Below, piece by piece: positions 13,237 through 30,600 of a DNA stretch of 64,000 bases. The notes under the pieces were generated by a model. That model saw only the letters and a list, made by a program, of their open reading frames with translations. It had not been told where the DNA came from and ran no database searches. How positions within the stretch are numbered: position 1 is the first letter of the stretch; each line of letters opens with the position of its first letter. This DNA is from Rotaria sp. Silwood1. Lineage: Eukaryota > Rotifera > Eurotatoria > Philodinida > Philodinidae. The translations under genes were made by a program, and so were the position numbers. The stretch lies in NCBI GenBank assembly GCA_905250075.1, contig CAJNOP010000011.1:1-64000 (forward strand). Direction: 5' to 3'.

Positions 13237-16200
13237 TTAAGTTGATATTGGTTCACTTGTAAGATTTTTAATTAATTTAATATAAATTTCAATGCCACGA
13301 AGAAAAACATCTTTATGTAAATATTCATTATGATCATGTAAAAGAACAGGAGTATTTATCATAGGTGAAAAACCAATTGCTGGATAACCAAGATTACGTA
13401 AAAATCTAGCATCAGTTCCAGCAGGAAATATAGTCCAATTTAATTTACATTTCATTTCTTCACATGTTTGTTTAAAACCATTAAGCCACCATGATGGTTT
13501 CTCAATATCAGTAAGAAGAAGTGGACCTGAATCTTGTGCATAATTCAGTATTATTTCTTCATTATTTTCTTTTGGTGTTCGTTGAATAAGATCATTTACA
13601 AATTCTTTAAATGAATCATAATTATTTGGTTCAATGCGACAATCAAAAGCTAATGTATATTGATCAGGTACAACATTTATTTGAACACCACCATTCATTT
13701 TTGTTAAATTAATTGTTGTTATATTACCTAATTGAAGTGGTTTATCTGTTGTTTGACTTTTTTCTAAACGTTCTTTTGCATCAGTACGATATTTTAACAT
13801 TTCATTAATAATAAATTGAGCTTTTTCTGCAGCTGTATTGTCAATAAGACGTGATCCATGACCAGTATTACCTTTAATGGTTATTTCAATCCACATACAA
13901 CTACGATCACCGTAATATACTTGAAAGACATCTGTTTCACTAGCAAGACCTAAGAAAGAAAAACAGGAATAATCATATAAAAGTTTTCGAATTTTGAGTT
14001 TACCTTCATCAAGAACGAAACCAACATTTAAATTTTTAAATTCATCTAATGTTCTTAACGTTTTCATTCCTCTGTCACCACCAATTTCTTCATCAGGAAC
14101 AAATAAACAATGAATAGTTCGTTTTGGTTCATATTTAGCTGTTTTAAGACGTCGAATAGCTTCCAAATATTGAATTCCAACACTGAAGAAGATAGAAATT
14201 TGTTTTTACTCATTAATAAAATTAAATAACTTTGAAACAAAAAACTATAAATTAATATTATTCGAAGTTAAAAAATTAATTATCGAAACTATAATTGCCA
14301 TTCATCAAGGGAAAGATTAATCTTTACATTATATTAACCTTTAAGTGCCCAATGTCCCTTCCAAGGGACATTAGTATAATTTCAATAAATTCCACTACAA
14401 GAGCTTATATACAAAAACCAACATTTTTCTGAACTGACATGACCTTAGTAATCATACAGAGATGAAAATATAATTCTCAAGTGACTCTTAAATGGAACAA
14501 TGAATTTTTTACGACTCGTAATATTTTTAGCAACACTTTTCTTTTTTGAAGTCTTTTTTATTCATATAAGCGACGTGCCACTTTGGTTTTTTTAAGTGAT
14601 ATTGTTAAACATAGTGTTAAGGTATCTGATGAAACCATCTCGTAAATTTTAAACCATTCCACTAACGCAGGACACTATCATAAAGAAAATGTTCCTTCTA
14701 TAGGATATTCTACCTCAAGAAAAAATCGAAGCAATGGGATTTTGACTTGAAATTTTGCTCATAAATAGCTGATACGCTATTTAAATTATCCTAAAATTTT
14801 CAGCAACAACTGTTGTGTACTCTTGGAAATACGGCATGTTGAAGAGAAGCCGCATTCTGTGAGGTTTTTTGCGAAATGTTGCCAATTTTTTTGCTGCGTC
14901 CAATATCTCAACAACAAATCATCCGTTTTGACTGAAAATTTCAGCACAATTTAAGGATCATATAGACTGATTAAAGGCGAAATTTCCGATCGAAGTTCCT
15001 TTTTTTTTCAGGGTTTTGGAAGGTTCAAGATTTCTGCTAAAGGACATTGTGTAACTCTCGAGGAAGTATGAGGTGCTTCGTTTTAGCTATAGTATGAGCA
15101 TACTGAGGGTCCATCAGCTCTATTTGTATGGCTGTCTTCCTTGTGTTGCAAGAAAAAAAACCCTCGGGCTTTTAAGGGTTAAAGGAATTTAATCTGAAAA
15201 CACATGAAAAAGAATTTACAAGCATATTGATCTGATCTTATATCTAGAAGTAAGAGCAGGTGGGTGCGTCACAAATAATAGCATTCTCCATATTTTTTAT
15301 TTATTCTGATCAAGTTCATAGATAGAAAATTGTCCTTAGTCTCAAAAGATTCGCGATTTACTTCCCTAGAAAACAATGTGGAGCCCTTAGATGTAATATT
15401 AAAAGTAACCGCAAGAATCGATTTTTATGTTTTCCGGAGAATTTACACCTGTCGCCTGTCAGTCAACCCGTGACTATACTTCGAGTTCAGTAAGGACCAA
15501 TAATCCCATCATATACTGATATTTAAAAGGATTGGCTGTTTTTAATGAAACTTTGCGATAACCATCAACTTGACTCAAAAGTCTTAAAGATTAAGGAAAT
15601 TTTATCAAACACAACTGGAGTAGAATATTCCAGCGCAAATTATTAATCAGTTTTGCAAGAAAGTCACTGAACAAGAGGATGAAACATTCATGATACAAGT
15701 TATCATTTGCATTCAATGAAAATGCAAAGTTTCACTGAATATAAAGTTAACCACTGAATGTCAATAAGCTCATTTCTGTGTCTTTATGTTATTTGAAGAT
15801 GTTCGTCATTACATATCTTGGCAAAAGTCTGTGTCTATTAATATAATTAAGTTTCTATATTGTGTCTTGTCAGTCCAAAACAAAATAGCAGATTACCAAA
15901 TATTATTTGCGAAGCGTTCTCTAGAAATCAATACATATTGAAGAAGTATAGTGTTCTTCGATTCTGTCGATAGCTTTAAAGATTAGATCTAATGTTCTCG
16001 TTTAACTTTATAGATAATTGAACAGCAGAATCATTTGAAACAAATCGTAGTTTTCTACCTACTCGTGCACACATTCGATTTCAACAAGAACATAACACAA
16101 TCTCAATATTATTCATTTTCTAAACTGTAATCTACAAGAAATGTTGAAATTTAAATACTGAAGTCTATAGCGAAAATTATTCTCGAGACAGTTATTAATC

Positions 16201-16912
16201 AATGTTAAATTCTATATCGAAAAAGTTGATATGATCATCAAACTCTTAAAAATATTTTCTATGTTTATTGAAAAAGAATTAAGCTATTTGTCATTTGTTT
16301 CCTTTCTATGCACTCACACTATTGTGCTATAATAAATGTCATCTTTTCATTGAGAACATTAATTGATAAATCAAAAGAAATATAATTTAGTAGGAATTCT
16401 TCTGAACAACTAAAAGAAACAATTATTGAATTAAGAAATCATTTTTGTTTAGTTTTATGTTTCAAATTTTATAATATGTTCTATTAGAAATTTTTAACTT
16501 ATTTACCATTTCATATCTTGTGTACCTCGTCCATAAATTTTTCCATCATGAATTTCACCTGAAAATGGTGGAACTATCCAATTTTCTTCAAAAACTGGTA
16601 CAACATCAATATGTGAATTGAGTAATATTGATTTATCATTTGATGATGATAACCACTAAAACACCCAAATATAGATATTTTTTTGTTTTCGATAGGAAAA
16701 AAAATAAAATAAAATAAATATACAGTTAATACAGCTGCTTGTCGGCCTTCATCAATTTTAATTAAACAATATTCTAAACCAAGTTCTTGTGCATAATTTT
16801 TCAAAAATTTGAAAGCACTATCATAATCTGGTTCAGGTTGTACTGTTTTTATTTGTATATATTCAACAAAACGTTGAATAGCTAATTCATTTTGATTATT
16901 ATTATCATTCAT
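13237..16912 (-). CDS. ACY1: Aminoacylase-1 (M20 metallopeptidase)
   Basis: ACY1 is a cytosolic zinc enzyme that hydrolyses N-acyl (mainly N-acetyl) L-amino acids. Four exons, 16912-16724, 16655-16507, 14182-14004 and 13949-13237, give about 409 aa, essentially the length of mammalian ACY1. M20 motifs appear in order: NSHIDVVPV (metal His and Asp), GRGTQDMKC (bridging Asp), FVPDEEIGG (general-base and metal Glu), [19 protein letters not shown] in the dimerisation lid, [27 protein letters not shown] and [10 protein letters not shown] (C-terminal metal His). Intron 2 is 2.3 kb and carries a piggyBac-like element. Intron 3 is exactly 54 nt with no in-frame stop. The start ATG is 22 nt after an acceptor-like TTCTTTTAG and 232 nt downstream of the NAMPT stop. 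Confidence 0.93.
14183..16506 (-). other. ACY1 intron 2 (2.3 kb)
   Basis: The donor GTAAAT follows the DMK codons and the acceptor TATCTTCTTCAG precedes the exon beginning CVGIQYLEA. It contains the TTAA-flanked element at 14338-15178. The part from 15180 to 16506 shows nothing that I recognise. Confidence 0.75.
14338..15178. mobile_element. Non-autonomous piggyBac-like element (TTAA target sites)
   Basis: TTAA occurs immediately outside both ends, at 14334-14337 and 15179-15182. Inside, the left end reads CCTTTAAGTGCCC and the right end, reverse-complemented, reads CCCTTAAAAGCCCGAG; these are short imperfect inverted repeats of the CCYTTWA..GCCC type typical of piggyBac-superfamily elements. 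The left end also has a small palindrome (GTCCCTTCCAAGGGAC). The 841-bp interior has no transposase frame, so it would depend on an enzyme encoded elsewhere. It sits in ACY1 intron 2. Confidence 0.7.
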
Positions 16913-17144
16913 GATTTTTCAACAACAGAGACTTCTAAAAGAAATTAATTACATATATTAGAATAAGTTTCTTGTTTTTATTGAAATGTCATGTTCTTTA
17001 TGATTTGATTATATACTGACAACATGGAAAAGAAAGAAAAACATATGAAATATAAAATTCTTCAAAATAAAACAAAAGAAAGAAGAGTTCGTCGTACATA
17101 TACACCAAGAATTATAAAATGTTAAATTTGTAATTGAAATTATC

Positions 17145-20712
<3,568 letters not shown>

Positions 20713-22620
20713 TTAAAATCTTAATGGTCGTTTTGTATTTTCAGTAGATTTTGGTAAAGTTTGTTTTGTTGATGTAAATGGTAAAGAAGAAAAATTACTT
20801 AATGATTGATGATTTAATTCGATCCATTCAAGCCAATCGGGTAAATAACGTTTTAAAAGAGCTAAAAGCATTAAACAATCATCTTCAGCACGATGAGATT
20901 TTAATTGTGATGTTTTGTGATTAAATTCTCTTTCATAAATTTTAATAAGTTTCATTGATAGTTGTTGTTGTTGTTGTCGTGTTGGATCTTGTGAAGGTAT
21001 ATATTTAATAGGTATTTCAACATATCCAAGACGAGATGATGAATTATGATTAGTTGCTGTAGCTGATGATGATGATGATGCTAATTCATTTGAATCAACT
21101 GATACATTATTCTGACATTCATTTTGATTCGATATGACTGAAAAAGGTTCTAATGGAATATTTTCATTTAGATATTGAACTAAATCCTTGTCATTAAGTA
21201 ATCGATGTATTTCTCGAAAGAAAACAAGTGAATCAGCACATTCTATAGATAATAATGAAGTTTGATTATAATCATCACGTGTTGTTATTGTTTGTATACA
21301 TGAATCTTTTGTTGTCAGAGAAGCTAAAGATATATTATCATTTGAAATAGTTGTATTCGTTTCCAAAATGCATTCATTATGATTATTATTATGATTATTA
21401 TTAGTAGTAATATTAGCATAAAATGAAGGACTGGATAATGCAGATTTAATTTCACTGAATAGAATAGGAAAATCAAATAAATTACCATTATGAGCTAAAA
21501 ATAAGAAAATAATTTTATTTTTCTATAAATATATATCTGACATATATATATATATCTAATATTGAAATTAAACTTAACTAATAGGAAATACTAGAGTGTA
21601 TGCATTAAAAAATTATATCTACTTATGAAAATATATGGTTAATGTTTTTAAAAGATGATACATAATATACCGTAAAAAAAGCATATAATTAACAGATATT
21701 TGATGACACATAGAAAAAAAATGTTTCTTTAGCTGAATTATTTAATTTTTGACTATAAAAACTAAATCGTCATTAACTATACTATTTACTAATAGACTAT
21801 TATACTAACATGTTTAAAATTACTAGGAGACAGAAATTCTAAAAAATTGAACTTTGCAATATTTTAAACTCAATATAAATTCAAATATTTTATTTAATAT
21901 ATACACATACCAACAAAACACATTGGTTTTTGAAAATCACTTAAAAATGTTTCCATAGCAATAACTGTTTCACGATTAAATGGTGCATAATCTACTAACA
22001 TACGATTATTTAAACCTAGAAAAAGACAAATAAAACTCTCACTGTCGAATAATAAATCTTTATTCTTACCAGTTAATTCAGCTACTGAAGCACGTAATAA
22101 TTTTACTGGATCAAACAATTTAACAAATTTATTCTAATTAGAATAAAAAAACAAAAAAAAAACAATTTCATATAAAATTAAATGATTATATATTCTCACT
22201 TACTAATACTCGAGGTAATTCTTCATCAACTTTCATTTCTTCCAATGTTGTACTAAAAGTGAAAAGAAAAACACATTCAAAGAAAAACAAGTTTCCAAGG
22301 TAGCCAATAAAGAACTTATACTACATTAGAAATGTCGGTCCTTGGGTCATAGAACTCATAATGAGAAGAGCTATCATAACTTTTTTTTTTAAATTCAAAC
22401 GATTTCTGACAAAAGTGTTAGTTTAAAACAGTATTCATCAAGCAAACTGAAAATACTCAGTGTTCTTATTATCAAGTCGTTTTTTTCGTTCATTCTACAT
22501 TGATACTTACATATTAACAGCGACCATGGCTAATTCAGTAATTTTAGGTTCATCATATATTAAACCAGTTGTTTCAAGATCAATAATAACTAATGTTTTA
22601 AATTTTGATTTATTATTCAT
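20713..22620 (-). CDS. TREX-like DEDDh 3'-5' exonuclease
   Basis: Five exons, 22620-22511, 22252-22204, 22133-22070, 22015-21911 and 21494-20713, give 369 aa. The DEDDh active site is complete. Exo I is VIIDLETTGL near residues 11-20, followed by PKITELAMVAV as in TREX1/TREX2. Exo II is AHNGNLFDFPIL, with the conserved HN..D pattern. Exo III is SHRAEDDCLMLLALLKRYL (His base and Asp). TREX enzymes degrade single-stranded or mispaired DNA 3' ends; in vertebrates TREX1 clears cytosolic DNA. Between Exo II and Exo III lies an unusually long Ser/Asn/Gln-rich stretch (about 130-150 residues, with runs of Asn, Ser and Gln) that the compact mammalian enzymes lack. No C-terminal membrane anchor was seen. 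Intron 3 (54 nt) is open in frame. The gene begins only 123 nt after the BORCS6 stop. Confidence 0.85.
21495..21910 (-). other. Exonuclease intron 4
   Basis: This 416-nt intron runs from donor GTATGTG to acceptor TTTTAG. It is very AT-rich with a short (TA)n run near 21541-21553 and nothing else notable. Confidence 0.7.
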
Positions 22621-22743
22621 ATTAAAATAGACTGATCTTCAAGAAAAAATATATATAAATAAATCTACATGCGGACATATATTTATATTTAAATAAAAAA
22701 AAAAAAGAAAATAAATCATAGAACAAAAGAGAAAGTAAAATAG

Positions 22744-24291
22744 TTAAATAGATTGTGATAAAATATCAAGTAATTGTTTTATATATGTGATCTTCTTTTG
22801 TAATTCATAAATTGGCGCCAATTGTGCACTTAATTGTTCTGCTTGTGCCATAAATGAATAAATAGTTTTTATATTTGTTTCAATAGTTTCATTTAATTTT
22901 TCTCCAACAGCATCACGATATGTTTGTAAACAACAAACACTTGTTGCTGACATATTATGTAAAGATAATGTTAATTGTTCAACAGTTGTAACAAATTCTT
23001 GTGCAAGTTCACGTGAATATAATTCAATATCATCAAGAATATGTTTATCAATAGGTAATAATATTTGATTTGAATCATATATTGTTTGTGATGGAGATAT
23101 TGAACGACTTGATTGAACTGATGGCACATCAACAATAGAACTTGAAAGTGAAGGTGATGATATATCATCTGTACTTGATGATTGTCGTTGTGTTAATGCT
23201 GTTAAACGAATTTTTTTTACAATATCTTCAACAACAAAACTTGTAAATGTTGATGAATCACTAGAAGATATTTCATTTTCGATTTCTGTTAAGAGATCAT
23301 TCATTAATTGAGAAACATCATTAGTGATGTTATCTAAGAAAAAGAAAAAACTTAATCAATGTATGAATGAAAACTATCTACATAAAATAAGTTCTCAATG
23401 GCAATACGATTATTTGAACAACGAGCGAACAAAATTCTTTAACTGATGTATTAATTTGAATGAACTATGAATAATCCTGAAAAGAGTTTAGAATTTACAG
23501 TAGTTTCTAAGACAATGCGATGTTTTTCTCCAGAAATAACAGCAAAAATTGATTAACAAATTTCGACTTGAAATTTTTGCACAGAGAATAGTTTATTGTA
23601 AAAGTTTCAAAACTTTTGATATAATTCTATCTTGACATAAGAATATCGAATTTATTAGTGTATGTGAGTGACGTGAAAGATACTTTTACCATAGTTTTAT
23701 GTTGAGATAAGAACAACGAAAAAATCTGAAAACTTTCATAATAAACAATTCTTATTAAGTCTTGTCTCTATACAATATTACAATCGACATACGAAAGTTT
23801 TTGAGTGAGATCATGGTATTGACTCAAAAATTTAATATCTTCTTAGTTATTAGCTTAGGAATTACACTCTTTTCAGAGTATTGATAGTTCACGAGAGTCT
23901 ACATAACTGACATAGTGCTGATTCAAATGTAATTAATAAATCGAGGAATATTCCTCCTGAGTAAATCACTCATTTTGATAGATTATTTCTTCAAATTCGA
24001 TCGAAAGTTATGCTTTTTTTTTAATCAAATCATATTAGGAATTATAAACGTAACAAAAAGATTATTTGACATTCCTGTATTTTAACAATCAAAATCTCTC
24101 TCAGTCACAATAAAAAATTCATTATCTTTTTAACTCACTCGTTAAATGAGAAAATATTTTATTTTTAAATATTGATTAATTCAAAACATTTCTTTTTTGT
24201 GGTTTTTACCTTCTAATTGTTCATCATTGATCAATGTTGAAACAGATGATTCAAATCGTTCATTATTATTATTATTATTATTATCATCCAT
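22744..24291 (-). CDS. BORCS6: BLOC-1-related complex subunit 6 (lyspersin)
   Basis: BORCS6 belongs to BORC, the eight-subunit complex on lysosomes that recruits ARL8 and kinesin for outward movement. Two exons, 24291-24210 and 23333-22744, give 223 aa. The N-terminus has a seven-Asn run; residues 30-110 are Ser-rich and disordered. The C-terminal half is the conserved helical lyspersin domain: HILDDIELYSRELAQEFV, LHNMSATSVCCLQTYRDAV, TNIKTIYSFMAQAEQLS and the terminal IKQLLDIL. The protein is shorter than the mammalian one, mainly through a reduced disordered region. The 876-nt intron carries a family B fold-back. An acceptor-like TATTCATTAG lies 17 nt before the ATG. Confidence 0.8.
23417..23965. 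repeat. Fold-back element, family B, copy 1 (BORCS6 intron)
   Basis: Inverted arms are visible: TCTGAAAACTTTCATAATAAACAATTCTTATT near 23735 pairs with AGAATAGTTTATTGTAAAAG near 23585. Outer arms share TTTGAAT and CTGAAAAGAGT blocks in inverted order. The core resembles copies at 27209-27837 and 37151-37796 (a GTTCTTATCT/AGATAAGAAC centre flanked by GAAACTTTCA-like blocks). The ends are more diverged than in the other copies and are approximate. Confidence 0.55.
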
Positions 24292-24638
24292 AGTTTATTT
24301 TTATAAATCTAATGAATAGAAATAGGAAAAATGCTTTTTTTTTCATCGTTGTTTTTGGATACATATATTAACTTAATTCTCAAATTGATTCCGATGATAT
24401 TTTAATCAAATACTCACACAGAAACATTTTCACTATGTTCATTTTTTTGTTCTTTGAAGAGAGGAAAATCTAGTGATTTTTTACAATGAATAAACCAAAA
24501 CAGAATTTACAACAAGAAAACACCGGAAGAATTAAGTCATGATAATAATGCATGTACATCTGACTATGCTCAATAATATAAATGAGAAAAGAGAAAAAAA
24601 AAGACTATACAAAAAAAAAAAAAACAGAAAAAAAAGAT
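24292..24638. other. Spacer BORCS6-orphan gene
   Basis: About 350 nt separate the stop of the 973-aa gene from the BORCS6 start. It contains two long A-tracts near 24596-24632 and nothing else recognised. Confidence 0.5.
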
Positions 24639-27600
24639 TCATAATCTATTCCATCTACATTTTAGAAGCCGATAGAATATTATTGTTCGTTTGATTTGTT
24701 CAAAATATGTTGGATTAGGAGAAGAAACTTCTATTAATTTTACAAATACTAATTCAAGTTGATTTCGTAATACCGTTGTTATTTGTTGAGCAAAGCTCGT
24801 ATACATAAAAGGAAATACTTTAATTTCTACAAAAATAAAAAGAAATTTTTCTTTTTTTTTTAATCATCGAACTTTATCTAAATATCTGCATACCAGTTAT
24901 CAAATCAGCATAAGTTGTAAACAAACTTCTTAGAAGTAATAATACAAAATCATTAATCGGCTACAATAAAATAATAATCAATTAAAAAACTTCATATTAA
25001 TCATATTTTTATGAAAAAGTAAGGTTTAATTTAATGTGTAATTACCTGATATAGTAAGAAAAAAAAAAACTCTCAGGATAACACTTTAGTAGACGTACTT
25101 GGCTGTTATTTTATAAACTAACAAAAGATAAGACTTGACAAAACGAATGTATTCATATATCAAAACTAATAATGCTGCGTATTTCATATCAAACTCTTAT
25201 CCTTCACAGCATAATTACATTAGATATGAACAGAATCAGTCGTTTTTGATCCCAGGATCGAGATCGTCTTGCTCCAACTGATAAAGAAGACAAGAGCCAT
25301 GACAATATGACATTCAACACATATTTTACACGATCATGTAACATATCGCACTCAATAAAAGAAAAAGTATCAGTTCTGTTACTGACCTCGACAGAATTAC
25401 AAAAAAATGTAAATTTTCTTGATTTACATCATAAAAATACACGATGAAATTTTTTAATTTGCTACTAACACATGTTTCTCACATTATTTTTCTACAATCT
25501 AGACTGTTATCATAAGTTCGAGCAATCCTACTCGTAAAACTAACCTAGCATTAGAATTGTACAAAATGAGACTCTTCTTTTCTCTGTCACACATAAGCGG
25601 ATGTTCTTTGTTTTTTTGCAAAAAGAAATGCATTCTCAGGTGTTAAAATATTTACCTCATAGAATAGACTGCAACGTTTAAACTTTGAGATATATTTTCT
25701 TCTAGTTAAGAATGTGCATTTGTGTATGAAGAGAACGTCTTCGAATTTCAAGAATAAAATGTATAGATGAAGTACTAGTTTCAAACAATCAACAATGAGA
25801 TTTTACTGAATAAATGCCCTAGTGAAGAAAGATATTTTCATGTATAATGGGTTATGCTCTATGACCTTAGCGAAGAATTTTTTTGTAAAGAAAATACTAT
25901 AGAAGATCATTAAATTATTTCTATGATAGATTTATCATAAAGCAACATAATTTTTATTAACTATTGTTTCTTATTGGCTTTTTCTCACGAATTATTCAAT
26001 TCGAAGTTACTACACCATTCACATGATAGATGCAAAATACTGTCCTTGTTACTGAACTTAGATTTTTCAACTGTCTTATGCTTTATTTATTTGAGGAGTA
26101 TCATCTATTTCATCGAGACGTTTATCATTCAGATAAATAAATATTGAAACTGTTTATAATTGACGAGAACTAAAATAAAGTATCTTAAGAATAACTTCAT
26201 AAATCAAAAAACATGAATGACTACACATATATGTTCAAATATCTTTTCGAACTAAATGTCTCGTTTTCAGGATTTTGAACTTAAAAGTCTAAAAAGCACT
26301 GAAGTCAACATCATTTCTATGCTTTTCAAAACCTTTTAAATTAAAATCTTGGAAATAAATGATACACAATACAAAGCCCGCAATCTTCAAATTAATATTC
26401 GGATATAATTATAGACTCGGAGATCTTCTATTTTGAAGAGAAATTTACTTGAATCTTTGTTCTACTTACTTCTGATGAACTCAAAATATTCTAAAAGAAA
26501 AAAAAATATATATATATATGTTCAAAAAATTAATATAAAACAATTATTTTACTTGAATTTGTCGAAAAAATTCATTAATATAATTAATTGAAATGAATTT
26601 CAAATTAAATTTTTTCAAAATTAATTCATTTATTAATAATAAACGAATATCAGAAAGTAAATTATTATCAAATAGAAATACATTTAAATAATTTGAATTT
26701 TCTTGACATAATTCTGATAAAAAGAATGCCATCTAAAATACATGAATAAAAATCTTTAGTATTTTTGTATTTATTGTATTCAATAAATATCAGATGATCG
26801 AAAAAGTTTTTTTAGAAAAAAATGTTTGTTCATTTTTGACTTACTAAAATATTTTTCTGACAAGTCAAGAGCTTTGAGTTTGTGCTTAGAAATTTTATCT
26901 CAAGATTAGTGAAATAATCTTTGAAAAAGTTCAAACAAAATTTTTCTCGGACACAATTTTGTAGGTTGACGTTTTTAGTGAACATGTTTTGTTTACTTTG
27001 ACTTGCTTCAAAAAAATTTCAGACAAACCAAAAACTGTACGCTGCGAATTGAATTTAAATATAGTCTTAGAAATGTTGCATCTATTTTTGTTCAAGACAA
27101 AAAGGAAACTTTTTGAAAGACTTGAAAAGTTATTTTTCATGATGAGTCCACAGGGTTTTATTTATTGAATAAACTATTTTTTTTTGAACATGCTCAAAAT
27201 TATTTAACTCACGAGGAAACATTCCCAACTGTCACATCGCTTTTGAGTCAAACGTATGGGCATCGTGTAGGCCCTAATGATCTATGAATCCTCTGAAAAA
27301 AGTTTGTGCCGTTAGCTTCTTACTGCTGAGATATAGCATTTTTGCTGTATGTTTAAGAAAAAGTCGTGGTCCCCCTTAGGAACACTAGGAAAAGTGAGTT
27401 TTGAGTTTCCATCTGAAACTTTGTCTGTATACAGGCCTCAATGAGAATAGTTTATTGTGAAGGTTTCTGATCTTTTGGTTGTTCCTAGTCTGAAATAAGA
27501 ACATCGGATCTGCTCGGGTATATGAGCAATTTTACCATAGCTGTAAATTAGGATAGGAACAACGAAAAGAGCTGAAACTTTCACAATAAAGTATTCTCAT

Positions 27601-30600
27601 TGAGACCTATATTTGTGCAAAGTTTCAAATCGAAATTCAGTTTTCTCAGTGTTTCTGAGGGGGAACACGGCTATTTGTTTTTTAAACATACAGTAAAAAT
27701 GTAATATCTCAGCAGTAATAAGCTAGCGGCACGACCTTTTTTCAGAGAATTCATAGATCGTTAGGGTCTATATAATGCGCATATGTTCGACTTAAAAGCG
27801 ATGTGACAGTTGAGAATGCTCCCTCATCAGTCGTTTTGTAGAGCAGATACTTCTCTACAGAATGTAACATTGAAATATACGAGAAAATCTCTACAACTGT
27901 TCTATTCTGATTTCAATGGAGTTTTTTTGCCTATAGATATGACATAGTGTTCTATTCAAAATTCAAAAAGGATTACAGTTTGACTAATCCATCGAATTTC
28001 TAATGTCTATTTTTCTAGAGATTTCAGAATAGAAAATGAACAAACATTTTGTCTAAATACATTTCAATCACCGATTACTCAATAACTATACCTGTTTTAT
28101 TCGAATTTCTTTTTCATTAACAAATAAAAGACATAATTCCATAACATTAAAACATATTGAAATTTTTTCATCGGTTGAACTAAATAATAAATAAATTGTG
28201 TTTTTTTTTTCTTGTAAAATAATTTTTCTTACTTGCTATTTTGAGATATAATATGTCGAATAAAATTTTCAATAGATTGAAATAATTTATCTTCATTTTG
28301 ATTAAATTGAAATCGTTTTTTATTTTGACATTTATTCATATGTATACCAATTAATTCAATAAAATAAATAATTAATTTAATACGATAATATGAATTTGTT
28401 TTTGTTATATTTGATTGTAAAAATCTTGTAAAATAATCATCTTCAATTAATGATGAACGATATTTTATTTTTGATATTATTTCACATAAATCATATTCAA
28501 TTAAATCAAATAATAAATCAAATAATATATTTATTATTAATGAATATTGATGACATTTAGAACAATTATCATTTAAATCTTTTTCATCATTATGATTATA
28601 TGTTGGTAATTCAATTAATAAATAACGTATATGTGATGTTATACCAAATTGTATAAATGAAAATTCTTGTTGATCATTAATTGAATTTCGTAAAATAAAC
28701 ATTTTTATAAAATTTATCATTATAATAGAAATAAATGATGGATCAATATTATAAGATGATGAATTTATTGGATATTCATATTTAATTATAGAAGAATTTT
28801 CATATGTTTTATTTAATGGATGAATATGTTTTTCATGACAAATAAGTATATGTTCAAGAAGAAGATATTCAAGATTAAATAACCATTTCGTATGCATTAA
28901 TGATGAATGAACAGCATGATCAAGAAGTTTTTCACGAGTACGAATATCATATGAAATTGAATATCTAAATATTAGTATGATCTTATTGATACGAAATTTT
29001 CAAAAGAAATATAATTGAATTTAAAAGAAAAACTCTTTTTGAAATTGTAATATGAAACTCAAATACATTTTCATATATTAAAGATTACTTCACTATTAGT
29101 ATCTTTTGTTTTACATCTATTTATTTCTCTTTTTGATCTTAAATTTTTTACAACTATTATTCACTATGCAAACTTCGTATTAACTAGGAATTACAGATGC
29201 GACTTTTTATTATTTCCTATAGCGTAAAAGTCTTGTTACATAATATTCGCTCATTATCCTACTACTAAAAAAACACAATTGGTTAAAAAGCAGTAGCAGT
29301 TAGGCAGAATCAAAATTTTTTGCTATTATTGACTACATGTTTAAATTTTCCTTCTCGGATGAGATTGAACCGTTATCAGTAAATATTTTGAAAAAGTCCA
29401 ACACTATACCTGTACAAACTATCATAGTGGTTTTGGCACAATCTTTAGTTTGTGTTTTGAAATAGCTTCAACTCAACATTATCAAATTCTATACAAATAT
29501 GAGATATTACAAGAAGTGAAATCTTATCTGAGCGTTTTTACAATAGACTTCGTTTCTATGGATATTGGCATTAGTAAAAAAAAACGATCTTTAAAACTAT
29601 GAAAAAACTACTTGATATTTTGCACCTTATATATTTCAATTGAAATACAAAATTGACCAAAAATAGTATTCTGTGCAACTACTATTTTGAACGTTGTAAA
29701 ATTATCTTATTTCAGAAGCAAATTCCGATTCTAACTAATTAATTCTGACTCTTATTGATTGCTTGAAATAAATAATAAATATTTTGTATCAAGACTTTTC
29801 ACTATAGTTTAAAAAGATACAATGAACTAGTTTTGTTGAGAATCGTATTTGCTCAACGTTTAAGTTTAAAAGTAATCTAAAGGAAGAGTGAGAGTTTTTT
29901 GAAAAATTTACTAAAATGGTCACAAATCAAGGAAAAAAAATTCATGAGCATGAATCCTTTCAAACACGATTTATCATGTTGTAAAATGTTCTAGTAAAAT
30001 AGTACACAATGAAAACTTAGTTTTTAAAAGTACTCTTTTACTAAATAATTCTGTAGTCAAATACTAGACTTTGGACTGGTTGCAGAAAGTGCTAAGATTC
30101 TCAACGAGATTTTTGAAAGATATATTTCTTTTGATACGAAAATGACTTAGTTAATTTGTGCAATGAAACGTTTTAACATATGTTTTATATTGTAGAACTG
30201 ATGTGTTTTCGATGAAAAGAAACTAATATATGTTAAAACGGTTCATTGCAATGACATTTAGATGAGATGTGCATTTTGAATAGTTTATCGACTAAAACAG
30301 AGAATTTATAATACACGAAAAAAAAAAAATAGGAAAATCTAAAATGATCTTCTCTTTTGTTAGAAGATGTATATGAAAAATATTCTTAAATAAGAAAGAA
30401 ATGAAGATGAGCTGATATATTGAGAAAAGATAAAATTAAAGAAGAACAGATAGAAAAGAAGACGTCAAATAACTACAAATATTTAACGATTGAGAAATAG
30501 TCATCAATCATTTATTATATAACAAATTTTAATATCAGATACTTACTGTTGTTGTTCAATTTCTTGTATATCATCATCATCAGCATGATTGTTATTATAT

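Noticed and set aside
24639..30546. Splitting the 973-aa gene into two genes at the 1.6 kb intron
   Set aside because: The donor at 30546 and acceptor at 28965 join in exact phase and the downstream exon has no ATG near its beginning in a start context.
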